DNA of 9,177 nucleotides from Acidobacteriaceae bacterium (GCA_030040115.1 JASHUH010000315.1:1-9177); one strand, 5' to 3'. Counted from the stretch's first letter, positions 1 to 6,663 are shown. The notes: generated from the letters alone by a model not told the origin. Numbers and translations are program-made.

Positions 1-1104
1 GTCGTTCTTTCCGGGGATGTGCCGCTGATCCGGCCGGAGACGATCGAGCGCCTGTGGCGCTTGCACGAGGCTGAGCGGACCGCCATGACGCTCTTGAGCG
101 CGCGACCCCAAGATCCCACGGGCTACGGGCGCGTGGTGCGCAAAGCTCCTGGAGAGCCGGACGTGGAAGCCATCGTGGAGCAGAATTCGCTGGCGCCGGG
201 ACAAGAGAAGGTGGGCGAAATCAACGCCGGTATTTACGCCTTCCGCGTGGCTCCGCTGCTAGCGCACGTGGATGAGCTAAAAAATGAAAACCCGCACGGC
301 GAGTTCTACCTCACGGACATGGCCGCAATTCTGCGCGGCGCGGGCGAACGCGTGGTGGCCGTGGAGGCGCCCGACGCCGCCGAGGTGCTGGGCGCCAACA
401 CCATCGCCGAGCTGGTGGCCCTGGACGCTCGTTTGCGCGCCGAGACGGCGGCGCGGCTGATGGCGGAGGGGGTGACGATTTTTCGTCCGGAGACCTGCGT
501 GATCGACGCCGAAGTGGAGGTGGGGCCGGACACGGTGATCGAACCGTTTGTGCAGTTACTGGGCGCGACGCGCATCGGCTCCGACTGCACCATCCGCTCC
601 TTCACAGTCATCGAGAACTGCACGCTAGGCGACGGGGTGCTGGTGCAGTCCGGCTGCATGCTGGAAGCGAGCAGCGCAGGGGACCGAGCCAGCATCGGTC
701 CGTTCACGCATTTCCGCCCCGGTGTGGAGCTTGGGCCGGAAGCGCACGTGGGCAACTTTGTGGAGATCAAGAAGGCGCGGCTGGGCAAAGGGACGAAAGC
801 CAACCATCTGACTTATCTGGGAGACGCGGAAATCGGCGAAGGCACCAACATCGGCGCCGGCACGATCACCTGCAATTACGATGGCGTGAACAAATATGTG
901 ACCCGGATTGGCAAGGGAGTGTTTGTGGGCAGCGATTCGACGCTGGTGGCGCCGGTTCAAATCGAAGACGGGGCATACATTGGCGCCGGCTCCTGCATCA
1001 CCCGGGATGTGCCCGCGGATGCTTTGTCAGTGGGGCGGGCGCGCCAGGTGACGAAAGAGGGTTGGGCGGCGGCGCGCCGGGCGCAGCGCGACAAAAAGGA
1101 ATAG
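1..1104 (+). CDS. glmU: GlmU, bifunctional UDP-GlcNAc pyrophosphorylase / GlcN-1-P acetyltransferase (5' truncated by window)
   Basis: GlmU makes UDP-N-acetylglucosamine in the cytoplasm: it acetylates glucosamine-1-phosphate and then couples it to UTP, feeding peptidoglycan synthesis. The reading frame is open from base 1 and begins inside the uridyltransferase domain with SGDVPLI, which carries the metal-binding Asp (window residue 6) equivalent to E. coli D105; roughly 100 residues are off the left edge. GEINAGIYAF continues this domain. From about residue 155 the protein is a left-handed beta-helix of hexapeptide repeats. The acetyltransferase site is seen as HVGNFVEIKKARLGKG, then NHLTYLGDAEIG with the catalytic His at bases 805-807, then NIGAGTITCNYDG and VFVGSD. 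The C-terminus is normal and ends in TAG. The identity is clear; only the start is missing. Confidence 0.97.
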   Translation, partial: VVLSGDVPLIRPETIERLWRLHEAERTAMTLLSARPQDPTGYGRVVRKAPGEPDVEAIVEQNSLAPGQEKVGEINAGIYAFRVAPLLAHVDELKNENPHGEFYLTDMAAILRGAGERVVAVEAPDAAEVLGANTIAELVALDARLRAETAARLMAEGVTIFRPETCVIDAEVEVGPDTVIEPFVQLLGATRIGSDCTIRSFTVIENCTLGDGVLVQSGCMLEASSAGDRASIGPFTHFRPGVELGPEAHVGNFVEIKKARLGKGTKANHLTYLGDAEIGEGTNIGAGTITCNYDGVNKYVTRIGKGVFVGSDSTLVAPVQIEDGAYIGAGSCITRDVPADALSVGRARQVTKEGWAAARRAQRDKKE

Positions 1105-1348
1105 CCTTTTGCGCAAGATGATCGGGTGGCCAAGATCTGCAGGTTTGCTGCAACGATGCGACCCTAGGGAAACTCCTAGGTCAGGTCGACGCACGGCCCA
1201 TGGGACGGATGGGCTTCCAAAAAACCGATTGCAATTCGAAAATGAGAATGATGTAATCGGGAACAGCATTCCCCTCCGGGATTGAAGTTATGCTCGGGCC
1301 CCGCCGCGGTGACGCGACCAATGAGAGACACCGGGGGCAGAAATCGGG
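1105..1348. other. Intergenic region between glmU and the HD-GYP regulator
   Basis: No gene is supported in these 244 bases. The clearest structure is a hairpin at 1160-1182, where gacc(c)tagg pairs with cctaggtc through 8 base pairs with one bulged C and a 6-base loop. It lies 55 bases after the glmU stop codon and has no T-run after it, so it is not a convincing intrinsic terminator. A second, looser pairing joins ccgatt (about 1224) to aatcgg (about 1256). I see no good -35/-10 pair for the downstream gene and no c-di-GMP riboswitch pattern. Confidence 0.4.
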
Positions 1349-2536
1349 TTGGCAGTGAACTTTCCAGGGCCTGAAGCAACCGCACAATCGGACCCCCGGC
1401 GAAAAAATGAGGCGGCCTCTTCGGATGGAACGAAGCGTAAGATTGCCCGCATCCTGATCGTCGATGACGAACCGCATGTGCGGTCGATGATGGGCTCCGC
1501 ACTGGAACGGCACGGATACGATGTCACGTTGACGGGCAGCGGCCGCGAAGCCCTCGACGCCCTGAGCCGCAATGCATTCGACCTGGTGCTGACCGACATT
1601 GTGATGCAGGACATCGACGGCATCTCTCTGCTGGAACGCATCCCCGAGCAGCAACCCAATCTTCCTGTGGTCATGGTCACGGCCATTCATGACATCGGCG
1701 TGGCCATCGACGCGATGCGGCGGGGGGCATACGACTACCTGCTGAAGCCGTTCGAGCGCGGCCACCTTCTGGGCACGGTGGAGCGCGCCCTCGAGCATCG
1801 TCAAGTGCTCGAAGAGAGCCATAATTACCAGCAAAGCCTGGAGCAGATGGTGCGGGCGCGCACGGAGATGCTGCGCCACGCGATGGAAGATCTGGAGCAC
1901 TCCTACGACGTAACGCTTGAGGCCCTCGGGGACGCGCTCGATCTCAAGGATTCCGAGACGGAGGGACACTCGAAGCGGGTGACGGCGTACACTATTGCGC
2001 TGGCGCGCGCCATGGGCATCGCGCCGGCGGAGATCAAGGTGATTGCCCGCGGCGCGTTCCTGCACGACATCGGCAAGATGGCGATACCCGACAACATCCT
2101 GCGCAAGCCCGGCAAGCTGAGTGCAGACGAGCAGGAAATGATGCGGGAGCACTGCACGCGCGGCTATCACATGTTGCGCAAGATTCCTTTTCTGGCCGGG
2201 GCCGCGGAAATCGTGTTTTGCCACCAGGAGCATTTCGACGGCAGCGGCTATCCCAATGGGCTGCGGGGCCGCGAAATTCCCATTGGGGCGCGTATTTTCG
2301 CGATCGCCGACACGCTGGACGCCATCACCAGCGATCGGCCGTACCGCAAATCGCGCAGCTTCGACGCGGCGCGGGAAGAGATCCTGCGCTGCTCGGGAAC
2401 GCAGTTCGACCCCGCGGTGGTGGAAGTCTTCCTGAAGATTCCCAACGAGCTGTGGCAGGAGTTGCGCTCGGAGATCAGCGGGCAGAACAAGCGCTTCTCC
2501 ACCTTCGAGACGACACAGCCCGGCAAGCTGGCCTAA
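1349..2536 (+). CDS. Response regulator: receiver domain plus HD-GYP domain (probable c-di-GMP phosphodiesterase)
   Basis: This is a 395-residue two-domain signalling protein. Residues 33-150 form a CheY-like receiver: acidic pair D39-D40, phospho-acceptor D83 in LTDIVMQD, T111, and K133 in LLKPF. A helical linker (about 150-190) leads into an HD-GYP domain (about 186-370). That domain has H207, HDIGK (239-243) with PDNILRKPGKL after it, H268, then HQEHFDGSGYP (292-302) followed by GLRG, ARIFAIADTLDAIT, RPYR and FDP. The metal-site and GYP residues all look intact, so it should hydrolyse c-di-GMP when phosphorylated; that activity is family knowledge, not shown here. No output DNA-binding domain and no sensor kinase gene lie nearby. 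The start is TTG at 1349, as no ATG occurs before the receiver core; GTG at 1355 is an alternative. A G-rich stretch at 1333-1340 could serve as ribosome site. The in-frame stop at 1322-1324 excludes a longer protein. Confidence 0.93.
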   Translation: MAVNFPGPEATAQSDPRRKNEAASSDGTKRKIARILIVDDEPHVRSMMGSALERHGYDVTLTGSGREALDALSRNAFDLVLTDIVMQDIDGISLLERIPEQQPNLPVVMVTAIHDIGVAIDAMRRGAYDYLLKPFERGHLLGTVERALEHRQVLEESHNYQQSLEQMVRARTEMLRHAMEDLEHSYDVTLEALGDALDLKDSETEGHSKRVTAYTIALARAMGIAPAEIKVIARGAFLHDIGKMAIPDNILRKPGKLSADEQEMMREHCTRGYHMLRKIPFLAGAAEIVFCHQEHFDGSGYPNGLRGREIPIGARIFAIADTLDAITSDRPYRKSRSFDAAREEILRCSGTQFDPAVVEVFLKIPNELWQELRSEISGQNKRFSTFETTQPGKLA

Positions 2537-2641
2537 AGTGGTCTGGCCGCGCATGGCGCTACGCTGCTCGATCACCGCCGGAGGGCCTTGAAGGGGCGAC
2601 GAGCAAAGCTCGAATCGAAAGCAGGGTTCGCGCGGGCCTCT

Positions 2642-2647
2642 TATAAT
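2642..2647 (+). promoter_or_regulatory. Candidate -10 box (perfect TATAAT) for the CYTH gene
   Basis: A perfect TATAAT sits 13 bases before the ATG at 2661. Transcription would start near 2654, leaving a leader of only about 7 bases, so the mRNA would be almost leaderless. No good -35 hexamer is visible 16-18 bases upstream, and neither ATG (2646 or 2661) has a Shine-Dalgarno sequence. If the box is real, the ATG at 2646, which overlaps it, cannot be the start codon. A small hairpin (cgagc, loop aaa, gctcg, 2600-2612) lies in the spacer upstream. Confidence 0.4.
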
Positions 2648-2660
2648 GATCTCCATAGCG

Positions 2661-3299
2661 ATGGCTGTGGAGACGGAGATCAAGTTCCGCGTTGCCGACC
2701 TGAGGGAGCTCAACCAACGAATCGAGGCCGCAGGTTTCCGCTTGCAGACGCCGCGCGCGTTTGAGAGCAACGTGCTCTACGACACGCCGGACCGGAAGAT
2801 GCGCGCACGGACGGAGATTCTGCGCATTCGCAGCTACGCCGGCCGCTGGACGTTAACCCACAAGCGGCTCCCGGCCGAGGGGCCCGGCGAAGACCGGCAC
2901 AAGCACCGCATGGAGACGGAAACCGATGTCGCCGACGGCGAGGTGCTGGCCGAGATTTTTGTTGCTCAGGCCCAGCGCAACAAAAATCTCGGCGAGGTGC
3001 TGGCCGAGATTTTTGTTGCGCTGGGCCTGAGCGCCGCCTTCCGCTACGAGAAATGGCGCACCGAGTGGACGGATGGGGAGGGCCACTGCGTGGTGGACGA
3101 AACGCCCATCGGGGACTACGCGGAGCTGGAGGGTCCGGCGGAGTGGATCGATCGCGTGGCGCCGCTGCTGGGCGTGAGCCGCTCCGACTACGTGACGTTG
3201 AGTTACGGCCGGCTTTTCGATCAGTGGCGGGAAAAAAATCATTCGCCTGCCGAACACCTGACCTTCGCGGCTGTGGCGCCGGTTGCCAAGGCCAAATAA
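2661..3299 (+). CDS. CYTH-domain protein (CyaB / thiamine-triphosphatase superfamily) with internal duplication
   Basis: CYTH proteins form a beta-tunnel that binds triphosphates with metal ions; members include class IV adenylyl cyclases, thiamine triphosphatases and inorganic triphosphatases. The signature ExExK is VETEIKF close to the N-terminus. Later strands show LRIRSYAG..WTLTHKR, HRMETET, FRYEKWRTEW, VVDETPIGDYAELEG and the C-terminal SRSDYVTLSYGRLF, all typical of the family. Which triphosphate is used cannot be read from the sequence; 'class IV adenylate cyclase' is the usual automatic label. From ATG 2661 the protein has 212 residues; ATG 2646 would add five residues but overlaps a TATAAT box. 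GEVLAEIFVA occurs twice, 18 residues apart, because of a 54-bp in-frame insertion (see the repeat entry). Without it the text would read GEVLAEIFVALGLSAAFRYEK, which matches the family pattern. The insertion may harm or abolish folding. Confidence 0.88.
   Translation: MAVETEIKFRVADLRELNQRIEAAGFRLQTPRAFESNVLYDTPDRKMRARTEILRIRSYAGRWTLTHKRLPAEGPGEDRHKHRMETETDVADGEVLAEIFVAQAQRNKNLGEVLAEIFVALGLSAAFRYEKWRTEWTDGEGHCVVDETPIGDYAELEGPAEWIDRVAPLLGVSRSDYVTLSYGRLFDQWREKNHSPAEHLTFAAVAPVAKAK
2936..3032. repeat. Direct-inverted-direct repeat triplet (templated 54-bp insertion) inside the CYTH gene
   Basis: A 30-bp direct repeat occurs at 2936-2965 and again at 2990-3019, exactly 54 bases apart. The stretch between the copies is an inverted copy: 2964-2993 is the perfect reverse complement of 3003-3032 (30 bp, 9-base loop). 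The first direct copy also pairs with the inverted copy (2949-2965 with 2977-2993, 17 bp, 11-base loop). So the same sequence is read forward, backward, then forward again. The insertion is 18 codons long, keeps the frame and adds no stop. This layout is what a replication fork makes when the new strand switches template and returns; an amplification or assembly artefact could look similar. Confidence 0.95.
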
Positions 3300-3952
3300 C
3301 CGGCAACGCCGCGCCTTACTCACCTTGGTTTTGCCTCTTCGGCATCGAGAGCGGCGCGGTCCACGCCGGTTTGGCCGCCGGAAACGATTTTCATGGGAAG
3401 CTTTGCCGTCCAGAAGACCTCTTCTTGGCAATCTATGGCAGGATTCTACGTCAGCAGGGTTACGTCCGCAGCGAATTCGCCGCCACCAACGCCGGAGTGT
3501 ATTTTTGCTCCCCGGCGCAGCCATTACTTTGATCATCAGAACTGCGAATTGGCCTCATCGCGCCGGGAGCGCCGCCGATAAGCCGACTAAGGGATCTCGC
3601 ATGCACCGGCTGCGAAACCTTGAGGCAAACCAAACGGGCTCACGCCTGATCTATGATCAGAAATGGCCTCACCCGAGGAATGGCGTCCGCCGATGACGGC
3701 AGGCGAGGCTGATTGCTTGGATCAGTCGCGCTGGCGGGTTGGTAAGGTTCGCGTAAATCTTCGCGGCCAAGAGGGGGAAGGGGGCAGATTGCGCCTTCCG
3801 CGCGACTCGGGGGCGCGCGCAGCATTTAATTTGGCGACGCGGAGGGGCAGCGAAGAACCGGTCCACCACTTTGTGTCCGTCGACGGTTCCTGGAGCGCAC
3901 GGAGCCGGAGGAGCTACATCCGCAAAGGACGGATGGGCGAGTGTGAAACGGG
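3300..3952. other. Long region without a convincing intact gene
   Basis: These 653 bases separate the CYTH gene from the CpaE-like gene. The first third holds a coding-like fragment (3317-3532, separate entry). The rest has no recognisable protein in any frame. An open frame at 3663-3956 (97 residues, plus strand, ending in an ATGA overlap with the next gene) has an arginine-rich, low-information translation and no ribosome site, so I do not call it. A perfect 15-base palindrome ctgatc-tat-gatcag lies at 3646-3660 and could be a small operator. No terminator with a T-run was found after the CYTH gene. Confidence 0.4.
3317..3532 (+). pseudogene. Possible C-terminal remnant of a small cysteine-containing secreted protein
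   Basis: The frame that ends with TGA at 3530-3532 reads like real protein for about 70 codons (for example GIESGAVHAGLAAG, LCRPEDLFLAIYGRILRQQG, SEFAATNAGVYFC) with codon use similar to its neighbours. It has no ATG, and going upstream the frame simply runs into the CYTH gene out of phase, so the N-terminus and any signal peptide are absent. The spacing of the three cysteines and the order C-x2-G-I-x2-G ... C-x-P ... F-C loosely recall Rap1a/Tai-type immunity proteins; this is a weak resemblance from memory. It may equally be a chance open frame. Confidence 0.25.
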
Positions 3953-5164
3953 ATGATGCCTGAAATTCACGAAAATTCCCACAGCGGCGGTAGCACTGCT
4001 CTGTCGGTGGCCGTAATCGGTCCGGACGAGGCGCGCCGCCGAACCGTGGCCGAGGCCCTCGGCAACGGGCAATCGCTTCTGGTGCGGGAGTTTTCTTTCT
4101 ATCCAGTGAGTGTGGAGGGCGCGCCCAGCGTTGCCGGTCAGGATTACGACATCTTTATCGTCGATTTGGACAGCGATCCAGACGCCGCCTTCGGACTGAT
4201 CGAGGGCATCTCCGCGCGTGGGCGCGGATACGTAATGGCTTACTCGACGCAAGCGGACCTGCAATTGGCCGTGCGGTTTATGCGGGCGGGAGTGCGGGAG
4301 CTATTGACGCTGCCCCTCGATGATGCAGAAGTGGCCGCGGCGCTGGAGCGTGCGGCGCAGCATCCTCGGGCGGCGCGGCAGGGAACCCGGGCGGCGGGGA
4401 AGGTTTATGTATTTCTCGGCGCCAAAGGCGGCTGTGGGGTCACTACTCTGGCCTCAAATTTTGGCATCTCGCTGGCCCAGGAGTCGGGCCGAAGCACACT
4501 GTTGATCGACCTGGTTTTCCCCCTGGGGGACGCGGCGCTGAATCTGGGCATTTCGCCCAAGTACTCGGTGGCGAACGCGCTCCAGGATCTCTCCCGTCTC
4601 GACGAGAGATTCCTCGCTTCGCTGGTCGGCAAACACGATTCGGGTTTGTCGGTGCTGGCCGCGCCGGGGCAAGTTACCCAGGATGAACTTTCCTGCGAAG
4701 CCGTGGACCGGCTGCTGGCGGTGGCGCGCCGAAGCTTCGATCAAGTGGTGATCGACGCAGGAACCAGGATCGACCTGACCAGTTCGAGCTTATTTGAAAA
4801 GTCGTCGACGGTGTATCTGGTGACGCAGGTGGGGATCTCAGAATTGAGGAACTCGAACCGGCTGATCTCCCGGTTTTTCGCGGCTTGGGATCGAAGCCTG
4901 CAGATCGTGGTGAACCGGTATACGCCCAATGCGCTGCTTTTCGACGATGCGCAGATCACGAAGGCGCTGACCCGGGCGGCCCAATGGAAAATACCGGACG
5001 ATTACGCAACGGCTCGCCGAACACGGAACGCGGCCACGCCGATCGCGATGGGCCACTCGTCGATTGCGCAGGCGATCCGGCAGATGGCGCGGACGGCGTG
5101 CGGATTACCCGTTGAGGAAGAGAAGAAGAAGGGCGTCTTCAGGCTCTTTCGGGTCAACGGGTAA
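3953..5164 (+). CDS. cpaE: CpaE/TadZ-like MinD/ParA-family ATPase with pseudo-receiver N-terminus
   Basis: CpaE/TadZ proteins mark the pole or site where a Tad/Flp pilus machine assembles. Residues 17-135 look like a receiver fold (VAVIGPDEARR, DYDIFIVDLDSD, AYST) but the conserved Lys is replaced (LLTLPL), so it is probably not phosphorylated in the usual way. After a basic, Ala-rich linker, residues 150-380 form the ATPase. The deviant P-loop GAKGGCGVTT (156-165) keeps the signature Lys158 but has Val where ParA/MinD have the second Lys, as is usual in CpaE. LLIDLVFPLGDAAL is the Walker A' region and FDQVVIDAGT the Walker B region; VTQVGISELRNSNRLISRF also fits the family. The tail is lysine-rich (EEEKKKGVFRLF). 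An in-frame stop at 3944-3946 makes ATG 3953 the first possible start (ATG 3956 is next); the ribosome site is weak. No tadA/B/C, cpaB/C or flp gene is in the window, so the gene is an orphan here. Confidence 0.88.
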   Translation: MMPEIHENSHSGGSTALSVAVIGPDEARRRTVAEALGNGQSLLVREFSFYPVSVEGAPSVAGQDYDIFIVDLDSDPDAAFGLIEGISARGRGYVMAYSTQADLQLAVRFMRAGVRELLTLPLDDAEVAAALERAAQHPRAARQGTRAAGKVYVFLGAKGGCGVTTLASNFGISLAQESGRSTLLIDLVFPLGDAALNLGISPKYSVANALQDLSRLDERFLASLVGKHDSGLSVLAAPGQVTQDELSCEAVDRLLAVARRSFDQVVIDAGTRIDLTSSSLFEKSSTVYLVTQVGISELRNSNRLISRFFAAWDRSLQIVVNRYTPNALLFDDAQITKALTRAAQWKIPDDYATARRTRNAATPIAMGHSSIAQAIRQMARTACGLPVEEEKKKGVFRLFRVNG

Positions 5165-5472
5165 CGTTTCCGACCGCGTAAATTCTTACCTGCGCATCCC
5201 GGTTTCCCAGGTCTCAAAATCGAGATCTCCACCCCAGCGAGCACAAATCATGCGCTGGGCACCCCGGACCTGGGGCGCCGTAGATTGGTCCCCTAGCGGG
5301 AGTTTACTGCGAACTCTGATGGTCCGGTGTTTTACTCAGCGGTAATCGATTGTTCCACAAGGAGCTGCTCCGCGACCGCCGCGTGGCTTTGCGTATTACC
5401 CTATATTAACTAGTACTACTGTGTTAGAAAGTTGATTCCCTTCCGTAACGATAGTTGTGCTCGCGGGGCAAG
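5165..5472. other. Intergenic region downstream of the cpaE-like gene
   Basis: I see no supported gene in these 308 bases. A short minus-strand open frame near 5188-5253 (it contains CARWGGDLDFETWETG) looks faintly protein-like but is too short and isolated to call. An AT-rich patch at 5399-5416 (ccctatattaactagtac) could hold a -10 element for the neighbouring PIN gene before it decayed. No terminator with a T-run follows the cpaE-like stop codon. Confidence 0.35.
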
Positions 5473-5839
5473 ATGGCTATAGGTGGTGATCATGAGCGCA
5501 ACCAGCAGCATCTCAAGTGCCGACAGCAGCGTCTGACGAAGTATCTGGACTTTCTGGCCGCAGTCGCGGGGCACGCAGATCGCGCGGTTCCGCTCAGCTT
5601 GGATTGCACCGGCTTGTTGCCGCCGGCGAACGCAAGTCGGTCGAACCGATGGCCGCGCGTCTTGCCGCGGAGAACGTGCGGCGGCAGTGGAACGAGCCAG
5701 GGAAATTGTGCTGGGCCGGAAGGGCTTGTCGGCGCGAGATGCGGTCCATCTGGCCGCGATGCAGATCCACGGCATCCAGAAGATATTGAGCTTCGATCGA
5801 GGATTCGAAGGCTTCCCCGGAATCACCCGCTTGTCCTGA
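5473..5839 (+). pseudogene. Decayed PIN-domain (VapC-type) toxin gene, broken over three frames
   Basis: The end of a PIN-domain toxin is clear in the frame that stops at 5837-5839: VERAREIVLG, then GLSARDAVHLAAMQIHG, QKILSFDRGFEGFPGITRLS. This includes the third acidic residue of the PIN site (D in SARDAVH) and the final D of SFDRGF. A middle piece, LGLHRLVAAGERK (about 5598-5633), lies in a second frame, and a probable N-terminal piece, IGGDHERNQQHL (about 5479-5514), in a third. These match in order the 'GGDH ... RLVAAGER ... GLSARDAxH ... ILSFDxGF' pattern I know from one group of PIN toxins. The first catalytic Asp (VDxN) and the central E region are not recognisable, and no frame runs through, since the C-terminal frame has a stop at 5534-5536. 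At least two frameshifts plus loss of inner sequence are needed. No antitoxin partner is visible upstream. It is surely inactive. Confidence 0.7.
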
Positions 5840-5923
5840 GGCGGACAGTTGGCAGGTTCGATTCGGTTCTGCCCACGCCTAGGTTCCCCATTGCCGACAA
5901 CCGTGCCGAACATTCGGAGCCGA

Positions 5924-6031
5924 CTATCTTTGGCTCTTTCTATGGTTCAGTTTGGCGCACCCGATCAAAACCGCGATGCCACAGGTTCCAAGCCCTAGGA
6001 TCTCTGCCATGCCTTTATCTCTGCGGTTCAT
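5924..6031 (-). CDS. Possible 35-residue single-span membrane protein
   Basis: A complete small open frame runs from ATG (6031-6029) to TAG (5926-5924). The protein starts with a charged segment (MNRRDKGMAE), continues with a hydrophobic stretch (ILGLGTCGIAVLIGCA, about 16 residues) that could cross the membrane once, and ends in a basic tail (KLNHRKSQR). This charge pattern is typical of small membrane peptides and is unusual for random GC-rich sequence. It lies on the same strand as vapBC, 51 bases after the vapC stop, so it could be read from the same transcript. A clear ribosome site is not seen (only a weak gaag about 13-16 bases ahead). I do not recognise a family; it could be chance. 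Confidence 0.35.
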   Translation of the reverse strand: MNRRDKGMAEILGLGTCGIAVLIGCAKLNHRKSQR

Positions 6032-6082
6032 CGCGAAGAAGTCTTCTAGAGAATTGACTTTCCCGCCCGCTGCCCCGGCCAG

Positions 6083-6454
6083 TCAGAGCGTATAAGGGAT
6101 CCTCACTCCAGCCGTACCTCGAGGAAAATCGCGGGTGTTGCGGGTGACAAGGGTACGCCCGGAGACTTCGGCAGTTGCCTGAAGCACCGCGTCCGGCAGC
6201 TTGATTTTGCGCGCGCGGCGAACACGAAACGCACGCTCGGCAACCTCGGACGTAAGCGCCAAAGTATGAAAGTTGAGCAGAAATGCGCGAGTACTACCCT
6301 CATCGACGGGAGTTGAACCGACCATGACCTCCATCCAGGTGACGATGCTGATGGCGCGGTCGGAATAGCGGTCCAGTTCAATGCGGGCCTGGGGACGAGA
6401 GCTGAGGTAATCAATCAGGATATTGGTATCGAACAACACTGGCGCGTCTACCAT
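6083..6454 (-). CDS. vapC: VapC-type PIN-domain ribonuclease toxin
   Basis: VapC toxins are small Mg2+-dependent RNases that block translation by cutting tRNA or rRNA and are neutralised by VapB. This 123-residue protein is a full PIN domain. The acidic site is visible: D9 in VLFDTNILIDYL, E42 in TWMEVMVG, D88 in KLPDAVLQATA and D109 in TRNTRDFPRG. SGRTLVTRNTRDF is the usual second-last strand. The ATG overlaps the end of the antitoxin gene by 7 bases (ATGGTAG), so the two are probably translationally coupled. Nothing is truncated, and the toxin is predicted to be active. The RNA target cannot be told from sequence. It is only distantly like the decayed PIN gene at 5473-5839, so it is not a recent copy of it. 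Confidence 0.92.
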   Translation of the reverse strand: MVDAPVLFDTNILIDYLSSRPQARIELDRYSDRAISIVTWMEVMVGSTPVDEGSTRAFLLNFHTLALTSEVAERAFRVRRARKIKLPDAVLQATAEVSGRTLVTRNTRDFPRGTAGVRIPYTL

Positions 6455-6663
6455 TCCGCCCGGATCCTTTCCTGATACTCCAGACCATCCTCAGGATGGC
6501 TCGCCCACAGTCCGAACGCTTCATGATTCATCGTTTTCCGATAGGGAGCGAGCGCGGTTACAATCGCTCGACGTACAAACTCGGCACGGGAAATCTCCAG
6601 CTTCTTCACAATGGTTTTGAGCAGTTTGAAATCCTTGTCCGGTATGTCAATGAGGGTTCGCAT
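6448..6663 (-). CDS. vapB: Ribbon-helix-helix antitoxin (VapB-like)
   Basis: This is a 71-residue antitoxin that should bind VapC through its C-terminus and DNA through its N-terminus, so repressing its own operon. MRTLIDIPDKDFKLLKTIVKK followed by LEISRAEFVRRAIVTALAPY is a ribbon-helix-helix pattern (one beta-strand, two helices, with the 'SRAEFVRRAI' turn and helix). The tail (GLWASHPEDGLEYQERIRAEW) is acidic and aromatic, as expected of the toxin-wrapping part. ATG at 6663-6661 has GGAG five bases upstream on the minus strand. It is the first gene of the vapBC operon, and a promoter with palindromes lies just before it. Confidence 0.88.
   Translation of the reverse strand: MRTLIDIPDKDFKLLKTIVKKLEISRAEFVRRAIVTALAPYRKTMNHEAFGLWASHPEDGLEYQERIRAEW

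Noticed and set aside
1160..1182. Hairpin after glmU as an intrinsic terminator.
   Set aside because: It has a bulge and no T-run, so termination cannot be claimed.
1105..1348. c-di-GMP (GEMM) riboswitch before the HD-GYP gene.
   Set aside because: The conserved core and paired P1-P3 pattern are not present.
1181..2770. A 529-codon open frame on the minus strand opposite the HD-GYP gene.
   Set aside because: It mirrors a well-supported conserved gene in high-GC DNA, a common shadow effect, and has no family features.
2853..3536. A 227-codon minus-strand frame across the CYTH gene.
   Set aside because: It is the antisense shadow of the CYTH gene and its repeat; it has no protein-like features of its own.
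3663..3956. 97-codon open frame overlapping the cpaE-like start by ATGA.
   Set aside because: The translation is arginine-rich with no recognisable motif or ribosome site, and the region reads as non-coding; the short overlap is probably chance.
5850..5880. ggttcgattc looks like the T-arm of a tRNA, as in an attachment-site remnant.
   Set aside because: The flanking bases do not form a 5-bp T stem, and no anticodon or acceptor stem is found around it.
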